64,000 nucleotides of DNA from Oscheius tipulae. Lineage: Eukaryota; Nematoda; Chromadorea; Rhabditida; Rhabditidae. This document shows positions 45,714 through 56,725 of the stretch, piece by piece (the stretch's first letter is position 1; each line of letters starts with the position of its first letter). Under the pieces are notes generated by a model. The model was not told where the DNA came from, ran no database searches, and saw only the letters and a program-made list of their open reading frames with translations. The stretch lies in contig JASJZH010000005.1 in NCBI GenBank assembly GCA_037178975.1, positions 4,774,001 to 4,838,000 of the forward strand, read 5' to 3'. The translations under genes and the position numbers were made by a program.

Positions 45714-46633
45714 TTAGTGAATGATACGTAGGAGAAGATCAAATTTGTCTGGAGCCAGTTGACGACGATGCTTCTGGCAGAAACTGTTGGCGAGTTTACA
45801 GCTCAGACGGTACTTGGCAAACGGCTGAATCTCCATCTAGGTTTATATTTTTCAAGATAAAAAGAGTGTCCTACTTTGCGAAGAACAGCGATCAGATCTT
45901 CTGGCTCAAGTTGGCTCAAAGGTAGCTGTTTTCTGAACAGTAGCAGTTTCAAGCCATAAATACTGTCCTACTTATTCCATCTCACGTCCAGTTGTAAGAG
46001 CTTCAAAATGATCCAGTTCAAATTTCTATCCATCGGTGTAAATATTCGTTTCCTCCTGAATCTACTTGCATAGTTATAAATAACCGTAACTAATGAGCCC
46101 AGGTGAAATCCTCTCGTCAAAAATAAAAGGACAAGAGTCGACATAAACAAAGTCAAAAGAACATGGGGAGTTTGTGAGAAGAGTTCCGGAATGTTCCAGA
46201 CTTGTTCACTGCTCCAGAAGCCATTGATTTTCAGACATTCGGGAGTGGATGGAGAACAGATATAGCTAGATGGCTGACACCAAAAATAGACGGTCTTCGA
46301 GGGTATTTTCACCTGAAACAAACAGTAGAAGCTGACTGAAAATTTTTACATCGTTTCTCCAAAAATCAGTAAAACTGACCTGTTCATGACCGATTTCCTG
46401 CCTCAAATCGTAGGAACATACTGTATAGTAGTCACTGTCCGCGTAAATTTGTCCGACATAGTTTTCAAGATCTTCCTTTCGCCAAAAATAGTCCACACCC
46501 TTGTGCCTGAAAACAGTTTAACTTGTTCTTTTTACGGAACTTACCCAAAGAAAGGATCCGGGCTAGTATCAGATAATCTAACTGAATCCAACCGTTGTAA
46601 TAGTCGCTCTGCTCCTAGGTTTCCATTGTCCAT
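45714..46633 (-). CDS. Unknown small membrane protein
   Basis: Five exons can be joined in phase with good GT..AG ends, giving about 240 residues from the ATG at 46633 to TAA at 45714. An acidic N-terminus (DSVRLSDTSPDPFFGHKGVD) is followed by a Tyr/Asp-rich part, a Cys-containing loop (CQPSSYICSPSTPEC), one strong hydrophobic segment (VLLTLFMSTLVLLFL), then a basic stretch (RFRRKRIFT) and a helical tail with Cys (RLSCKLANSFCQKHRRQL). The phase-0 joining of the last three exons and the absence of stops support a real gene. I do not recognise the family. The start is uncertain because no clear acceptor precedes it. Confidence 0.6.
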
Positions 46634-46991
46634 CGAAGAAGCAAAGTAAGTAGAGACGACCCCTATCAAAGAATATTGATTGACCTAATAGGGTCAAGTA
46701 AGGCTCAGTGAACAAGGTGGCTCGCAGTCCCACACAGTTAACCGTATATTATGTCCTTCTTTCAAAAAATTTAAAGACAGCAAAATACGAAGCCCACGGT
46801 AACTTTTGGCTCAAGAACAACAGAAACCACCAGGCCACAATTAACCCTCGCAGCTTCCTCATAATTATCCATCGCCATTTTACTCTCCTTCGAAATACAC
46901 GCCAGTTACATCTGTTCCCCGAGCACCTGCTCTTCTATAATTATATTATGTGGCAACACCCTTGACTCGCAGTCATTTCCGCTCCTTCCAC

Positions 46992-48398
46992 ATGGGTTTC
47001 CTTCCGGATCTCCTCGACTTTTTCAGCAATGCCTTCCTGCTGTTCTCTATTCCAATGCACTTTCTGCTATTTCGAGCTCTGTGGCAGATGAGAAAGAAGC
47101 TAAACAACTCGTTCCATGTTCTGGTTAGACACATTTGTGAGTTCTGAACTATTTCCAAAGCTGAATTGAACCTGGTAACCTTGGATCCAAGAAGGAAGGA
47201 AGACTGTTCTTTGTTCAATCCTCAGATACTCATTTGAATCCGTTCACTTCTTGAAACAATACCTAATCTCTCCGAATATAAGATTCGTTTTGCGGGAAGT
47301 TATCAATCAGACGCTGTACAGCCACATTTTATCACAAGTCTTTCAAATGAGGGATTTTCAGCCTTTTTGTCTCTGGTCTGTTCTATAATTCGGATCTTCA
47401 TCGGACTGCCCAGTACTCATTATCCTCTGGACAATGTGATCAGGCTGTATCCTCGACTGACGAACATTGGTAAGGGACGGTGATAGAATGAGTACAAAGA
47501 CAAGACTCTTAGAAGATGAGAGATAGACAGAGCTAGCAGCTTTAGGGGGTCACTGATCCAGATTTCTCTTTTCCAGTCGGATACATCATAGACCTCGAAC
47601 AGATCCCGTTGTCTCTGGCCGTAAATGTAATTCACGCCTTCACTGCCGTCAATCGACTATTAGCCATCATGATCCCCCGTCTCTATCAAATTCTTATGTC
47701 CGCAAAAACTGCTACGTTGTTGTGTTTTCTGTCGACTGTATCCTTTGTTCTTATTCGACTACCCTGTTTCTGGGTGGGCTTCGAAGCCTTCACTCCGAAA
47801 GACAATACTACCAGTAAGTTTCTAGTGAGACAATACAGGCTCATACAAATTTAGGCGTACTGTATGTGCTGCAAAGAGAGGACGTTATCAACGCCTACTT
47901 GTACAGGATGATAATTCCTGTGGGGCTTCTAACCACCTTCATAATCTACCTCTGCTACGCTATCATTGCCATCAAAATCACCTTGTCTAAGGTAGTTACC
48001 AATAAGTAATCTACTGAGACCAAAGATTCAGATTCTACACCACGAACACCTGCAGAAATCATTGAGAAAGGCGACGATTGCAGCTGCTGTGTCATCCTTA
48101 GGTGCCATCCTCATCATGACCGTCGTCGTCCTCCAGCAGTACTTCTGGGCAGCCTGGGAACTGAACTTCCTCTCAGCTGACTGGTATACGGCCGTGTTCG
48201 GGCTCGGAGTCTGCTATAATCTCAGTGTGCATCCATGGTGTCTCATGATCATTTTCCCTGATGTAAGGTTCTTGCCGGAGGACTGAATAATGGAGCTTTT
48301 AGATCAGAAAAAAGATGTTCAACTGCGGCTACGAGCTACAGCCGAAGAGATCTACGGTAATGACAATAGTTCAGTCGTCTCACTTCGTAAAAACATAG
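46992..48398 (+). CDS. Seven-transmembrane chemoreceptor (cluster B family, member 3)
   Basis: The ATG at 46992 lies 21 nt after a CGCAG acceptor. Exons continue in phase to 48398. Shared blocks with the pair at 16.4-18.8 kb: SIPMHFLLFRALWQMRKKLN, SFHVLVRHI, VGYIIDLE, FTAVNRLLAI, LCYAIIAIKI, LQQYFW, NLSVHPWCLMIIFPD and IRKKMF. The second exon is much changed (SLVCSIIRIFIGLPSTHYPLD) and an extra intron lies before ILHHEHLQKS, so this copy is an older relative. It sits 28 kb from its paralogues and in the opposite orientation. Confidence 0.84.
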
Positions 48399-48583
48399 AC
48401 TATTTAAATGAACAGAGTAGTAACTAGACTCTTTAACAAGGAACAACAAACGAACAACCTGTTCAACGCGTTTGGAAGGGAGTAACAACAGTTCTCTACT
48501 ACTCTTCAGTAGACCAGGAATATGTAGGAAATAGTAACGATAAGCAAAACATGGGGGAAGAAATTACCGGGGAAATAGGGAGT

Positions 48584-51500
48584 TTACGAGCCGAAGTTGA
48601 AGCTTCCCAAGTTGACGGCCTCGCCGCTGAACACGAATCCTCCAGCCTCCTTGAGCTTCTTCGATTCCTCGGCCTTAATGTGGTTGTCGCACTCCTTGTC
48701 CAGCTCATGGAGCTGCTTCGTCTCATCTTCGGCCAGATTTCCAATCATCTGCTGGAAGAGCATGCTCTCCGTCTGTTGGAAGCCTTAACTCAAACATTTA
48801 CAAACTAAAAGTGATTCTCACCTCGAATAGTATTTTTGAACTGAACAAAGACGTCTGGACCGGTATCTTGACCGTCGATTAAAGTGGCAAACTGCTCGGT
48901 GTCGGTCTCCTCCTCGAAGAGCGAGTCCTCCTCGTCGTCATCGGATTCAACGAGCTGGACATCTCCGACAGCCTTCTTCTGTTCTTTGCTCAACGTCTCC
49001 AGATAATGGACCGTCGACTCATCAATCTCGTCCTCGTTGTCCGAGAGATCGTCATCGATGTTGCGATGGTCGTCGTCCTCATCGTCCGAGTCATCTTCGT
49101 CGTCAGAATCCTCGGCTTTTCTGTTCTCGGCCTGTTGTTTCAGAGCGCGTTGAAGACCGGTGAAGATCGAGAGGAAGGATTGCAGAACCTGAAAGTCACT
49201 CCATTACTAACGTTTAAAAAGAGCTTTCGACTTTCCCAGCTAGTTTAATAAAACTGTTTTTGCTATCACAAAACAGGCAAAGATTTTCAATTCTTCACAC
49301 TAATTTACGTGAAACTTTGGCTATAAAAAGTTAGGATCAGCTAATCGATGGTACTTTACATCCTCGAGTTTGGCCTGGCTCGTCAGGTCCTCGTCGACAA
49401 CGGACGTGGTGGAACGAAACTCCGTGATGAACGCTCACGAGTCATGTTCCACGGCCCGCTACTGCTCCATCAATGTGCATCTCTTCTATGATTAAGGCCG
49501 GCACGACCACCTCATTTCCTGTATGCACGCGATGATAGAATGCACATTTGCTCTCCCACTGATTTGTATGAATGGTCGAAGAAAGGAATCAATTGGGAAG
49601 ACTACGAAAAGGACGAGTGCTCGCGACAGCGGAACTGGACAGGATTCAGGCGACGATCCAGGACGTGCAGGAGAGCGTGGTGACGGAGGATGAGAAGAGG
49701 TTCAAGAAGGCCGGAATCGACGAAGGCGACTTCCCGCTGAACGACGACACGCTCGACGGAATGTAGGGAGGATAGTTAGCAGCACAAAATACGAGACTAA
49801 ATCGGGTAATAAACAGTTTGCACGTAGATAATATTTCTGAATTTCTAGCGCTTTCAGGTTACTTCTTTTTAGATCAAGTTTCTGTAACTCTGAACCAGGT
49901 AGGATATTTTAACAATAGAAGAAGAGTCAGAATAGAACCAACCTTTTTCGGGTCGTAGGTTACGAGAGAAGGACGAATATTGACCGGGAGCTCGAGCAGT
50001 GTGCACCAGCCGAGAATGGCCATTCGGCGATTGTGAACTCCCTCGAATTTGGTGCTCATAGCTGTCAGCTGTTCGGTCACGTAGTCAAGCGGATTCGGAT
50101 GGTCTGGCGCCAAATCGCGCAGCACTTGAATGGCCATGTCTCTATTGGTGTAAAGAGCTGCCACAACCACCTGAATTAGTTCAACCTTTACGGGAAAAGT
50201 AGCAAACGAACCAGAAGAAGCATGTGTTTCAGTTCGGTAATTCCGTCCTCGAATGGCTTGGTCAATCGTTCAAGAGCGATGAGCAGAATGGCGGGGATGG
50301 CCTCGTTGATCATTCCACTGCACTGGAGAAGAAGAATTTCCAGCATTTTGGCAGCATGCAGCTGATCCTCATCACTAGCCTCAGGATTCTGAATTTGGCT
50401 ATGCTACAGGAAAAAAAAGGAAACTCACATCTAGGATGCTCTTACACATGTCGATGACCGCGTTGAGCCGCTCCGGACGAGCGAGGAAGCTCTCGGTATC
50501 TGTGACCACGTAGAGATGGAGAGCGGGGACAACATCTGGAAAAAGAGGGTTTTGGGTTATAGTGGCCGGTGTTTCAGCGGTGGATTATTGGTGGTGACAT
50601 TTTTCAGCGCGGTGCACCATTTCAGCGGTATGCTAGGGTGGCCGAGTGGTCTAAGGCGTCGGACTTATGATCCGATGGACTGATGTCCTCGCGGGTTCGA
50701 ATCCCGTCTCTGGCAAACTTTTGTTTTGTTGGTATTTTGAATCAAAACACTTTGCATAGTTCTCGCGCCTGAAAAGGAATTAACCTACCGGCAAACATGA
50801 TGGTGATTCCGTTGTCCGCCTTGACGACGTGGTAGAGCATGTCAAAGACCTTCCACATCGGCTCGCTCACGTAGTTCATGATCAGAGACTGGATTAGAAG
50901 AAGAACCTCGTCGTAGAAGTCTGAAAACTCTTATTTATTCACAAAAATACCAAAAACTGACCCATATTGGCTGTGCTGAAGACGTGATCGATAATCTTCA
51001 GGACTGAGGTCTCCATCTTGACCATAATCTCGCGATGTTCACAGACGACCTCCAGGATAGTGGACAAAGTGCTGATGATGCTCATCATAGCCGGTGTGCG
51101 ATCCTCGGCCACCTCACTCGTCATAATTTGAAGAAACATGCTGGCCAGCTGCTCGGTGATGTCGGCAGCGATGGGTATGACGTCTTCCATGAACTGCTCC
51201 ATCAGATCGTCCATCACGGCCACCACATCTTCGATCTGCGAACGAGCCACAAGAGACAGGATCTAAAGATCTCCATTCAAAAAAATTAGAAAACTAAATA
51301 ACCTTGGGAATAATCTGTCCAATATGAGGCTGAATCATGTCGTGAGTTCGTTCCTGGTCTTCCAGGAGATTCTGTAGCGCCAAGGCTGACTCGACACAGG
51401 CTGGTAGTTCCTCCGCATCGTTACAGAGCACCTTGATCAGTGTCTCGACGGCCTTTTTCAGGATTTTCTTGTTATGGAATTGGGCTCCGCTGAACTGCTT

Positions 51501-54500
51501 CATGGTCCAGGCGGCGCGAGCTCGCACGAAACGGGCCTCATCGGTCAGATGATTGATAACATGGGCATCGAGCAGCTTCTCAACGTCCTTCTTGTACTTT
51601 TTGCTCTTCACCAGCTGCACTGCCAGCTCGCCGATCATTCTCAGCGCGCCATCAACTTCACGCGGGTTTTTTGGGTGTCCCAGTACCTGAATGGAACTTT
51701 TCTTGGATGAAAGAAATAAGAAGTTACCTGAATGGCGTAGGCTAGAATCGGATGAATAATATCTTTCCTCTTGGAGAGGGACGTAAGTAGCGAGCCAGCT
51801 CCGTAGGCCGGATTGTGCATATCCTCGAAGATATCTGTATTTGACGTTTTGTAGAAATGTAAAAACTGACCGTATTTGAACCGAACATACTCCTCGGCAT
51901 CGTCCTCCCACATCTCTTCGTCGTCGTCCGTATGACAGAGCAGCGGGAACAGAATCGTCTCGACAATTTCCTGAGCATGAGGCTTCAGAATCTTCCAGGT
52001 GTGCGAATGCGAGACGGCTGTGTTGAGGAAGGACAAGGCCAAATACAGGACCCTTTGAGAGACATATTTGTGATGAGCGTGCTCGTTCAGAATCTGGGTC
52101 ATGACTTCCACACAGGGAATGGAGAAATTGTTGAGGAAATGATTGGCAAAATCGGCATAGTCGCTCTCAACCTGGCCAGGCGCTCCGTACCTAGAATATT
52201 ACTATTTTCTACACAAGAATCCAAAACAACCTTTCAAAGACACGGTCAAGAATCTTGGCCGCCCACTTCTTGCACTTCCACCAGACCATGTGGGCTCGTT
52301 CATCTTCGTCTTCAATCGCGTCAATCTCCGGAGGACAGGGACGAGTGAGGACGTTTTTGCAGAAGTTGATCCAACAATCCATTCCGGTCGTCATCATTTC
52401 GAGATTTAAGGAAAACGGAAAACGATTTCGATGAAATTAAAAAAAAGAAAAGTACCTGGATGAGAGAGTGGAAGACCTTCAGAATGAGCTTCTGAATAGT
52501 AACCGATTCCTGTGAGGCATTGTTCTCGAACTGGGCAAAATGATGTTGAAGCACGGGTAGCAGTTCCTTCATCGTTTCGATCAACGGCTGTCTCTCCTTC
52601 GATCTCTTGTACTCGTAGATTTTGGACATTCTGTAGAGAAGAAGCAGGGCTCCGAGCAGAGCATTTCCGTCCGGAGTGGCCAACTTCATTTTGATCGCCG
52701 GCACGAGACCGGGCCATTTTTCTGGGAATTCGGTGCGCATGATCGACTGGGCGGCCACACAGAGCTGCGGTCGTGTATTGTCGCCAGCCACACAAACGGC
52801 TTCCAAAATGTTGTCCATGATCAATTGACGATCGCGCTGACTCAGCTTGAAATCTCCATGCTCGGCATTCTGGGCAGCGTCGTCGGGATCAACCTGAACA
52901 TTTTGATTACAAAAGAATGAATGAAGTCGACAAACCTCCCAAAACTTGAGGATCGTGTTCTTGAAATAGATGACAGCGGCCTGACGGACGGCACCAGGGT
53001 ACGTTGCTTCGCAGGCGATTTGAAGCAGCTCCGGAGCGAAACCATCGATGACGGATAGCTGAAAACAACCAATAGGCAACAGATGCCGAATGGCAGGGAA
53101 GTATGCTCACAGCCGGATAAAGGAAATCGAGGAGACGGCCAAGAAGAATAACGACTGCCATCAGATAAATTGCGAAGGGGAATTATCTGACAGCCTCTGG
53201 TCGTATTTCTAAGACTGCACAGGCTAATCCTACAACCCCCGTAAGAACAGAAAAAAAATTTCCAAGACTATGTACAGTTTCATGTAACTAAACACAACGG
53301 GTAAAAACAAAATGCACAGCGTAACCAAATAATATGAGACAAGAAACACACCCGTTGTATATAGTCAAAATCGTAACGTAAATCAGCATCTATAATCAGC
53401 AGGATCAGCAAGCACACATCTCAGCCTTCTCGTAGTATTTGGAGGCGAGTTTTCCCTTCATGGCTTCAGTAGCAGCTTCGGCAGCCTCGTTGTACAGATT
53501 GTAGGCCCGATCGAAGTCCTGATCAAGATAACAGCCTCCCTCCTGGTACATTTCGGCCATCTTTGCGAGTATTTCGTAGCTGGGACGGTAGGTTCCTTCC
53601 GAGTCTTCATCACTGAAGCCGAGTACCTTCTGATACCATTCGACGGCCTGCGAGAAGTTCGGCTGAGCATGCTGTCCCATTCCACGTCCAGTCTCGTAGG
53701 CGTCAGCAACGAAAAGCATCGCACTGCGATCGCCCATCTCAGCCGCAGTCAGCATCAGTTCAAAGGCGTAGGCTTCTTTGTCGTACTCGCCGCTGTCGAA
53801 CTTCTCGTGCCAATTCTCGTCTTCTCCAATGTCTTTCAGCAGCTCATGCGGCTGTCCATAGGCCATCTGTGCTATGGTCAATATGGCTTCCAAAACACCG
53901 CATCTTCTGGCCACATCGAGATGATAAAGTGCTGCTTCTTTGTCGTACTTCACAATCTCGTCAGACCGCTTCGACTTCATCTCTGTACCGACTGTTTGAC
54001 CTAGAAACAGCGTTGACGAGAGAAGAGTAAAAAGACTAACCTAGAGCAATTTTCTTCTCGTCGTTATCCTCCTGCGGCAGAAAGCGTCCCAGTTCATGAT
54101 AACGAGCTAGATCGAGATGAATCTGTCCGAGAGTGCTGGCCTGCTGAGTGGCCTTGTGAGCTCCGGCCAGTTCCTGTTGCTCCAAAACCGAGATCATTCC
54201 AGCGGGGATCGACTGTTTCCGAGACATGTTCCAGAATTCGTCTCGCTCGGTGTCCCTGGTCAAACGACTGCTACTGCCAGAGATCGAACTGCTTCCAATC
54301 GAGTCACACATGCTATCCAGATGTTTCCTTCTCTCCTCGGTGCTCAGAGTGTGGAAGGCGACTTTTCTTGGCGGCGGCGTGAAAATGGAACAATCTTCGG
54401 GCTCATCGTCGTCGTAATCCACTAAGATGGTCATGTTGGCAGCCATTTGCTTGATACAGTCCGCACAGTCGCAATCTTCATCATGAGTAGGACTCTGGCT

Positions 54501-55800
54501 CCGCGAAGTAGCCGTGCTGGCCGAACGACTTCTAAGTGTGATTGTCCTCTGCCTCAGACACTCCATCGCATCCTCGTCTGCGAGCTCATGTACAATGGGG
54601 GAACAGGCGCTCGCGTGATGAATGAACATGGTGGCGGCTGTCTCGTTGTTCACAACGTTTCCGTCTTCAATCGCTTTCCGCTCGGAATCGGACAGGTCGA
54701 AATCGGTGAGACAGAGCGAGCTGCATATGTCGTTGCAGATGTGCGAATGGAAGAAGAGAGCCATACCGCGCGTTCCGAGATTTCCGTCTCCGTATTCGAC
54801 TCCGCTCACAGTATGAATCTGAGGATCCGTGTAGAGATCGCCAACACCTTGCACATCGACAATCATCAACTGGTGGCCTGAGCGTTCGAAGGTGAAGTGG
54901 GTGAACGCATGAGGTGTCTTCCTGGCCACATCCGAAATGAAGCCACTGTTGCTATTGTACTTGACATATTCGCCCTCGATGAAGTGTTCCAGATGAAAAA
55001 GAGGCTGTCCAGGCAAGTCGACCATCTCGAGAAGGCACATCTGCATAATATCGATTTTCTTCGGCGGGTCATGGCGATTGAATTCCTCGGCCCAGAGCTT
55101 GCAATCCATCTGCAGCTTGACATCTTCTTCAATCACGGTTCTGTCCACTTCTTGGATGTATCTCTTGGCCACATAGTTATGAGCATGAGTCCAATCGTCG
55201 CTGTGAAAGAGACTGCTCAGCTTCTTCAGTCGGTAACATTCCCTCATGGCTCCTCGGGCGAAAGGCTCCGGATGCATTTTGACCTCAACGAAATCATGAG
55301 TCCAGGTCTTGCGAATGGACGAATAGCGTGATCTCTTGGCCCGAATGATTGGCAAGTCGTTGATCCGGAAGGCAATCCATGGATCTTGTTGGATACGGTG
55401 AGCACGCCGAGCTGCGGCCTTCCAGCGCTTCATCAGTACTTCGACACGGGCTCGACGAGCATCTTCGCCCTCATCATCGATAGAGGGCGAGGGGACGTCT
55501 CGATCAGTGAGCAGATGCGAGAGATTCTGCCATTCGGAGCTGTCTGAAGAGGTCGTCGTGCGGAGACGAGCGCGCTGGAAGACAGCTCTGAGTGATTACT
55601 AGAGAAGTGACATGTTAGCCAGTGAAGCGGTTTTTTTTCCAGTTTCTACGAGAGTCCAAAGGTTTACACAAAAAAGAAGTCCAGCAGTGAAAAATGAGCA
55701 AGGTGGCAAGCTTACCTTGTCAAGGTACTCTCCGGCCTGTTTCTGGTCGTCGGCAACTGTGGTGGCGTGAAGAGCCTTCACTAGCGTCTCCCGATCCATT
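48584..55800 (-). CDS. Importin-7/8-type nuclear import receptor
   Basis: A HEAT-repeat karyopherin carrying cargo through nuclear pores with Ran. The first exon (55716-55800) encodes MDRETLVKALHATT..GEYLDK; the start follows GATTTTCAG by 8 nt. It ends in phase 0 and joins exon 2 (to 53060) beginning LSVIDGFAPELLQ; the join aligns with human IPO7 (LNE then AHKSLNF) without gap. Later blocks match IPO7: AVRQAAVIYFKNTI, MVWWKCKKWAAKIL, HTWKILKPH, FPLLCHTDDDEEMWEDD, VDGALRMIGELA, ARAAWTMKQF, a late acidic tract (DSDDEDDSDDEDDD), and the end SGEAVNLGSFNFGS. About 1020 residues. The intron between exons 1 and 2 holds the entire eEF2 kinase gene, and another intron holds a tRNA gene on the other strand. 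Confidence 0.9.
49572..49766 (+). other. Antisense open frame of unknown status in importin intron
   Basis: A 64-codon frame opposite an importin intron reads like soluble coding sequence (VTEDEKRFKKAGIDEGDFPL, then DDTLDGM and a stop). A different frame just upstream reads WSKKGINWEDYEKDE, as if a frameshift separated two parts. No start context or splice partner was found. It may be a degraded gene copy or chance. Confidence 0.3.
50632..50715 (+). tRNA. Class II tRNA with anticodon UAU (nev-tRNA-Ile type)
   Basis: 84 nt folding into a full cloverleaf. Acceptor GCTAGGG pairs with CTCTGGC using two wobbles; the discriminator is A. D arm GCC/GGC; anticodon stem TCGGA/TCCGA with loop CTTATGA, so anticodon UAU; a long variable arm GGAC-TGAT-GTCC; T arm GCGGG-TTCGAAT-CCCGT. 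The A box TGGCCGAGTGG and B box GGTTCGAATCC are intact, and T4 runs follow at 50719 and 50724. A long V-arm and A73 are leucine-type features, yet the anticodon reads isoleucine AUA. This matches the nematode V-arm tRNAs (nev-tRNAs), reported to be charged with leucine in vitro. It lies in an importin intron on the opposite strand and needs no intron of its own. Confidence 0.93.
53405..55433 (-). CDS. efk-1: Eukaryotic elongation factor 2 kinase
   Basis: A calmodulin-dependent alpha-kinase that phosphorylates eEF2 and slows elongation. The first in-frame ATG (55433) starts MKRWKAAARRAHRI, the calmodulin-binding helix. The alpha-kinase domain follows: FARGAMRECYRLKKLS, NYVAKRYI with the catalytic Lys, QMDCKLWAEEFNRHDPPKKI, FHLEHFIEGEYVKYNSN, FTFERSGHQLMIVDVQGVGD, and the Gly-rich YGDGNLGTRGM. 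A Ser-rich linker follows, then, after the intron at about 54000-54040, C-terminal Sel1-like repeats (LYHLDVARRCGVLEA, EILAKMAEMYQEGG) ending AEMCAC. The frame stays open upstream to about 55597 without an ATG, so a short 5' exon could exist. The gene lies within intron 1 of the importin gene on the same strand. Confidence 0.93.
55433..55533 (-). promoter_or_regulatory. Two short upstream open frames before the efk-1 start
   Basis: If efk-1 is trans-spliced at the CTCTAG or CACTCAG acceptor near 55600, its leader carries two short frames: 55533-55504 (9 codons plus stop) and 55477-55433 (14 codons plus stop). The stop of the second overlaps the efk-1 ATG as TGATG. Such an overlap can allow reinitiation. 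This is conditional on the start model. Confidence 0.45.
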
Positions 55801-56725
55801 TTGAACCTGAAAATCACAATTGAGCTCACTAGAATTGTTGTGCAATGCATGAAGTAGTAAATTGTAAACCGACCCTTATATTTGAGGCGTAGTTTCACTA
55901 AGGACGCGTTTACGGCCTCTTGATTTACCTGAAAACGCTGCCCTCATTAACTCGATAAAAGAGCCAATCGCTTCCCAGTGACACGAAATATGGGAAAAGT
56001 CACGTACCTGATGGAAACGAGGCAGTTTCTACTGCTAGATAACGCTCCTTACCACCTATAGGGCTACGCCTGAAAATGAGTTGGATGAAGTTTTTGGGAA
56101 GAAGAGAAGAAAGACTTTAAAAATGGTGTAATGACAGACTTTAGATACTGAATCGCAACAGCATTGAATTTCAGATGTTTCTAGGTGGGGTAAATTTTGT
56201 AAGAGTCTGTTCCGAACAATCTAAACCAACTGCGGGAAAAAACCTCTAAAAGACGGGCAGTGAATGGCCTAAAATTAGATCCACCGAGAGTTCATGCGAC
56301 TGGAGCGTTGTAAACAGCGTGCAATTCGGCGCTCAATTCAATTCAGAGCTTTTTCCTGTTGTTCTTTCGTCTGTCACTGTCCCGAAAAGGACAACAGAGC
56401 AAAACACAAGCGGTCATACAACGTTTGGCAATACATTTACGAGCCTTTTCAAAGATTATTTCGAGTTTCCCGCGGCAATCACCTAGATTTAATGTTGAAC
56501 TATTTGTGATGGGAGAAAACGGAGAGATTAGCTGCACGACCGAGCAATACAACTACAGCATTGAAAAAAAATTTAGGCCAAGAATTGAACCAGTGACATT
56601 CCATGCCATCTAGCAAGGTGTACGGTTACGGTTTTGCGCGGCGATTTGAGTTTCGTTTTCTGATTTTTTTGTCTTCAATGTTCCAGCCATCCTTGCCTCA
56701 AACAATTTTTCCAGCTACAAAAAAA
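55801..56725. other. Divergent upstream region of importin and Rpp38-like genes
   Basis: No coding gene supported. On the minus strand a possible 5' non-coding exon ends CATCAG|GTACGTG near 56006, fitting a cis-spliced leader of the importin transcript. On the plus strand a TTTTTCCAG acceptor precedes the start at 56726. Confidence 0.45.

Noticed and set aside
54447-55331. Long plus-strand frames opposite efk-1
   Set aside because: Shadows of the kinase coding sequence; the minus strand carries all alpha-kinase motifs.
55716-55800. First coding exon of eEF2 kinase
   Set aside because: Phase does not fit any efk-1 acceptor, and the peptide aligns with the importin-7 N-terminus instead.
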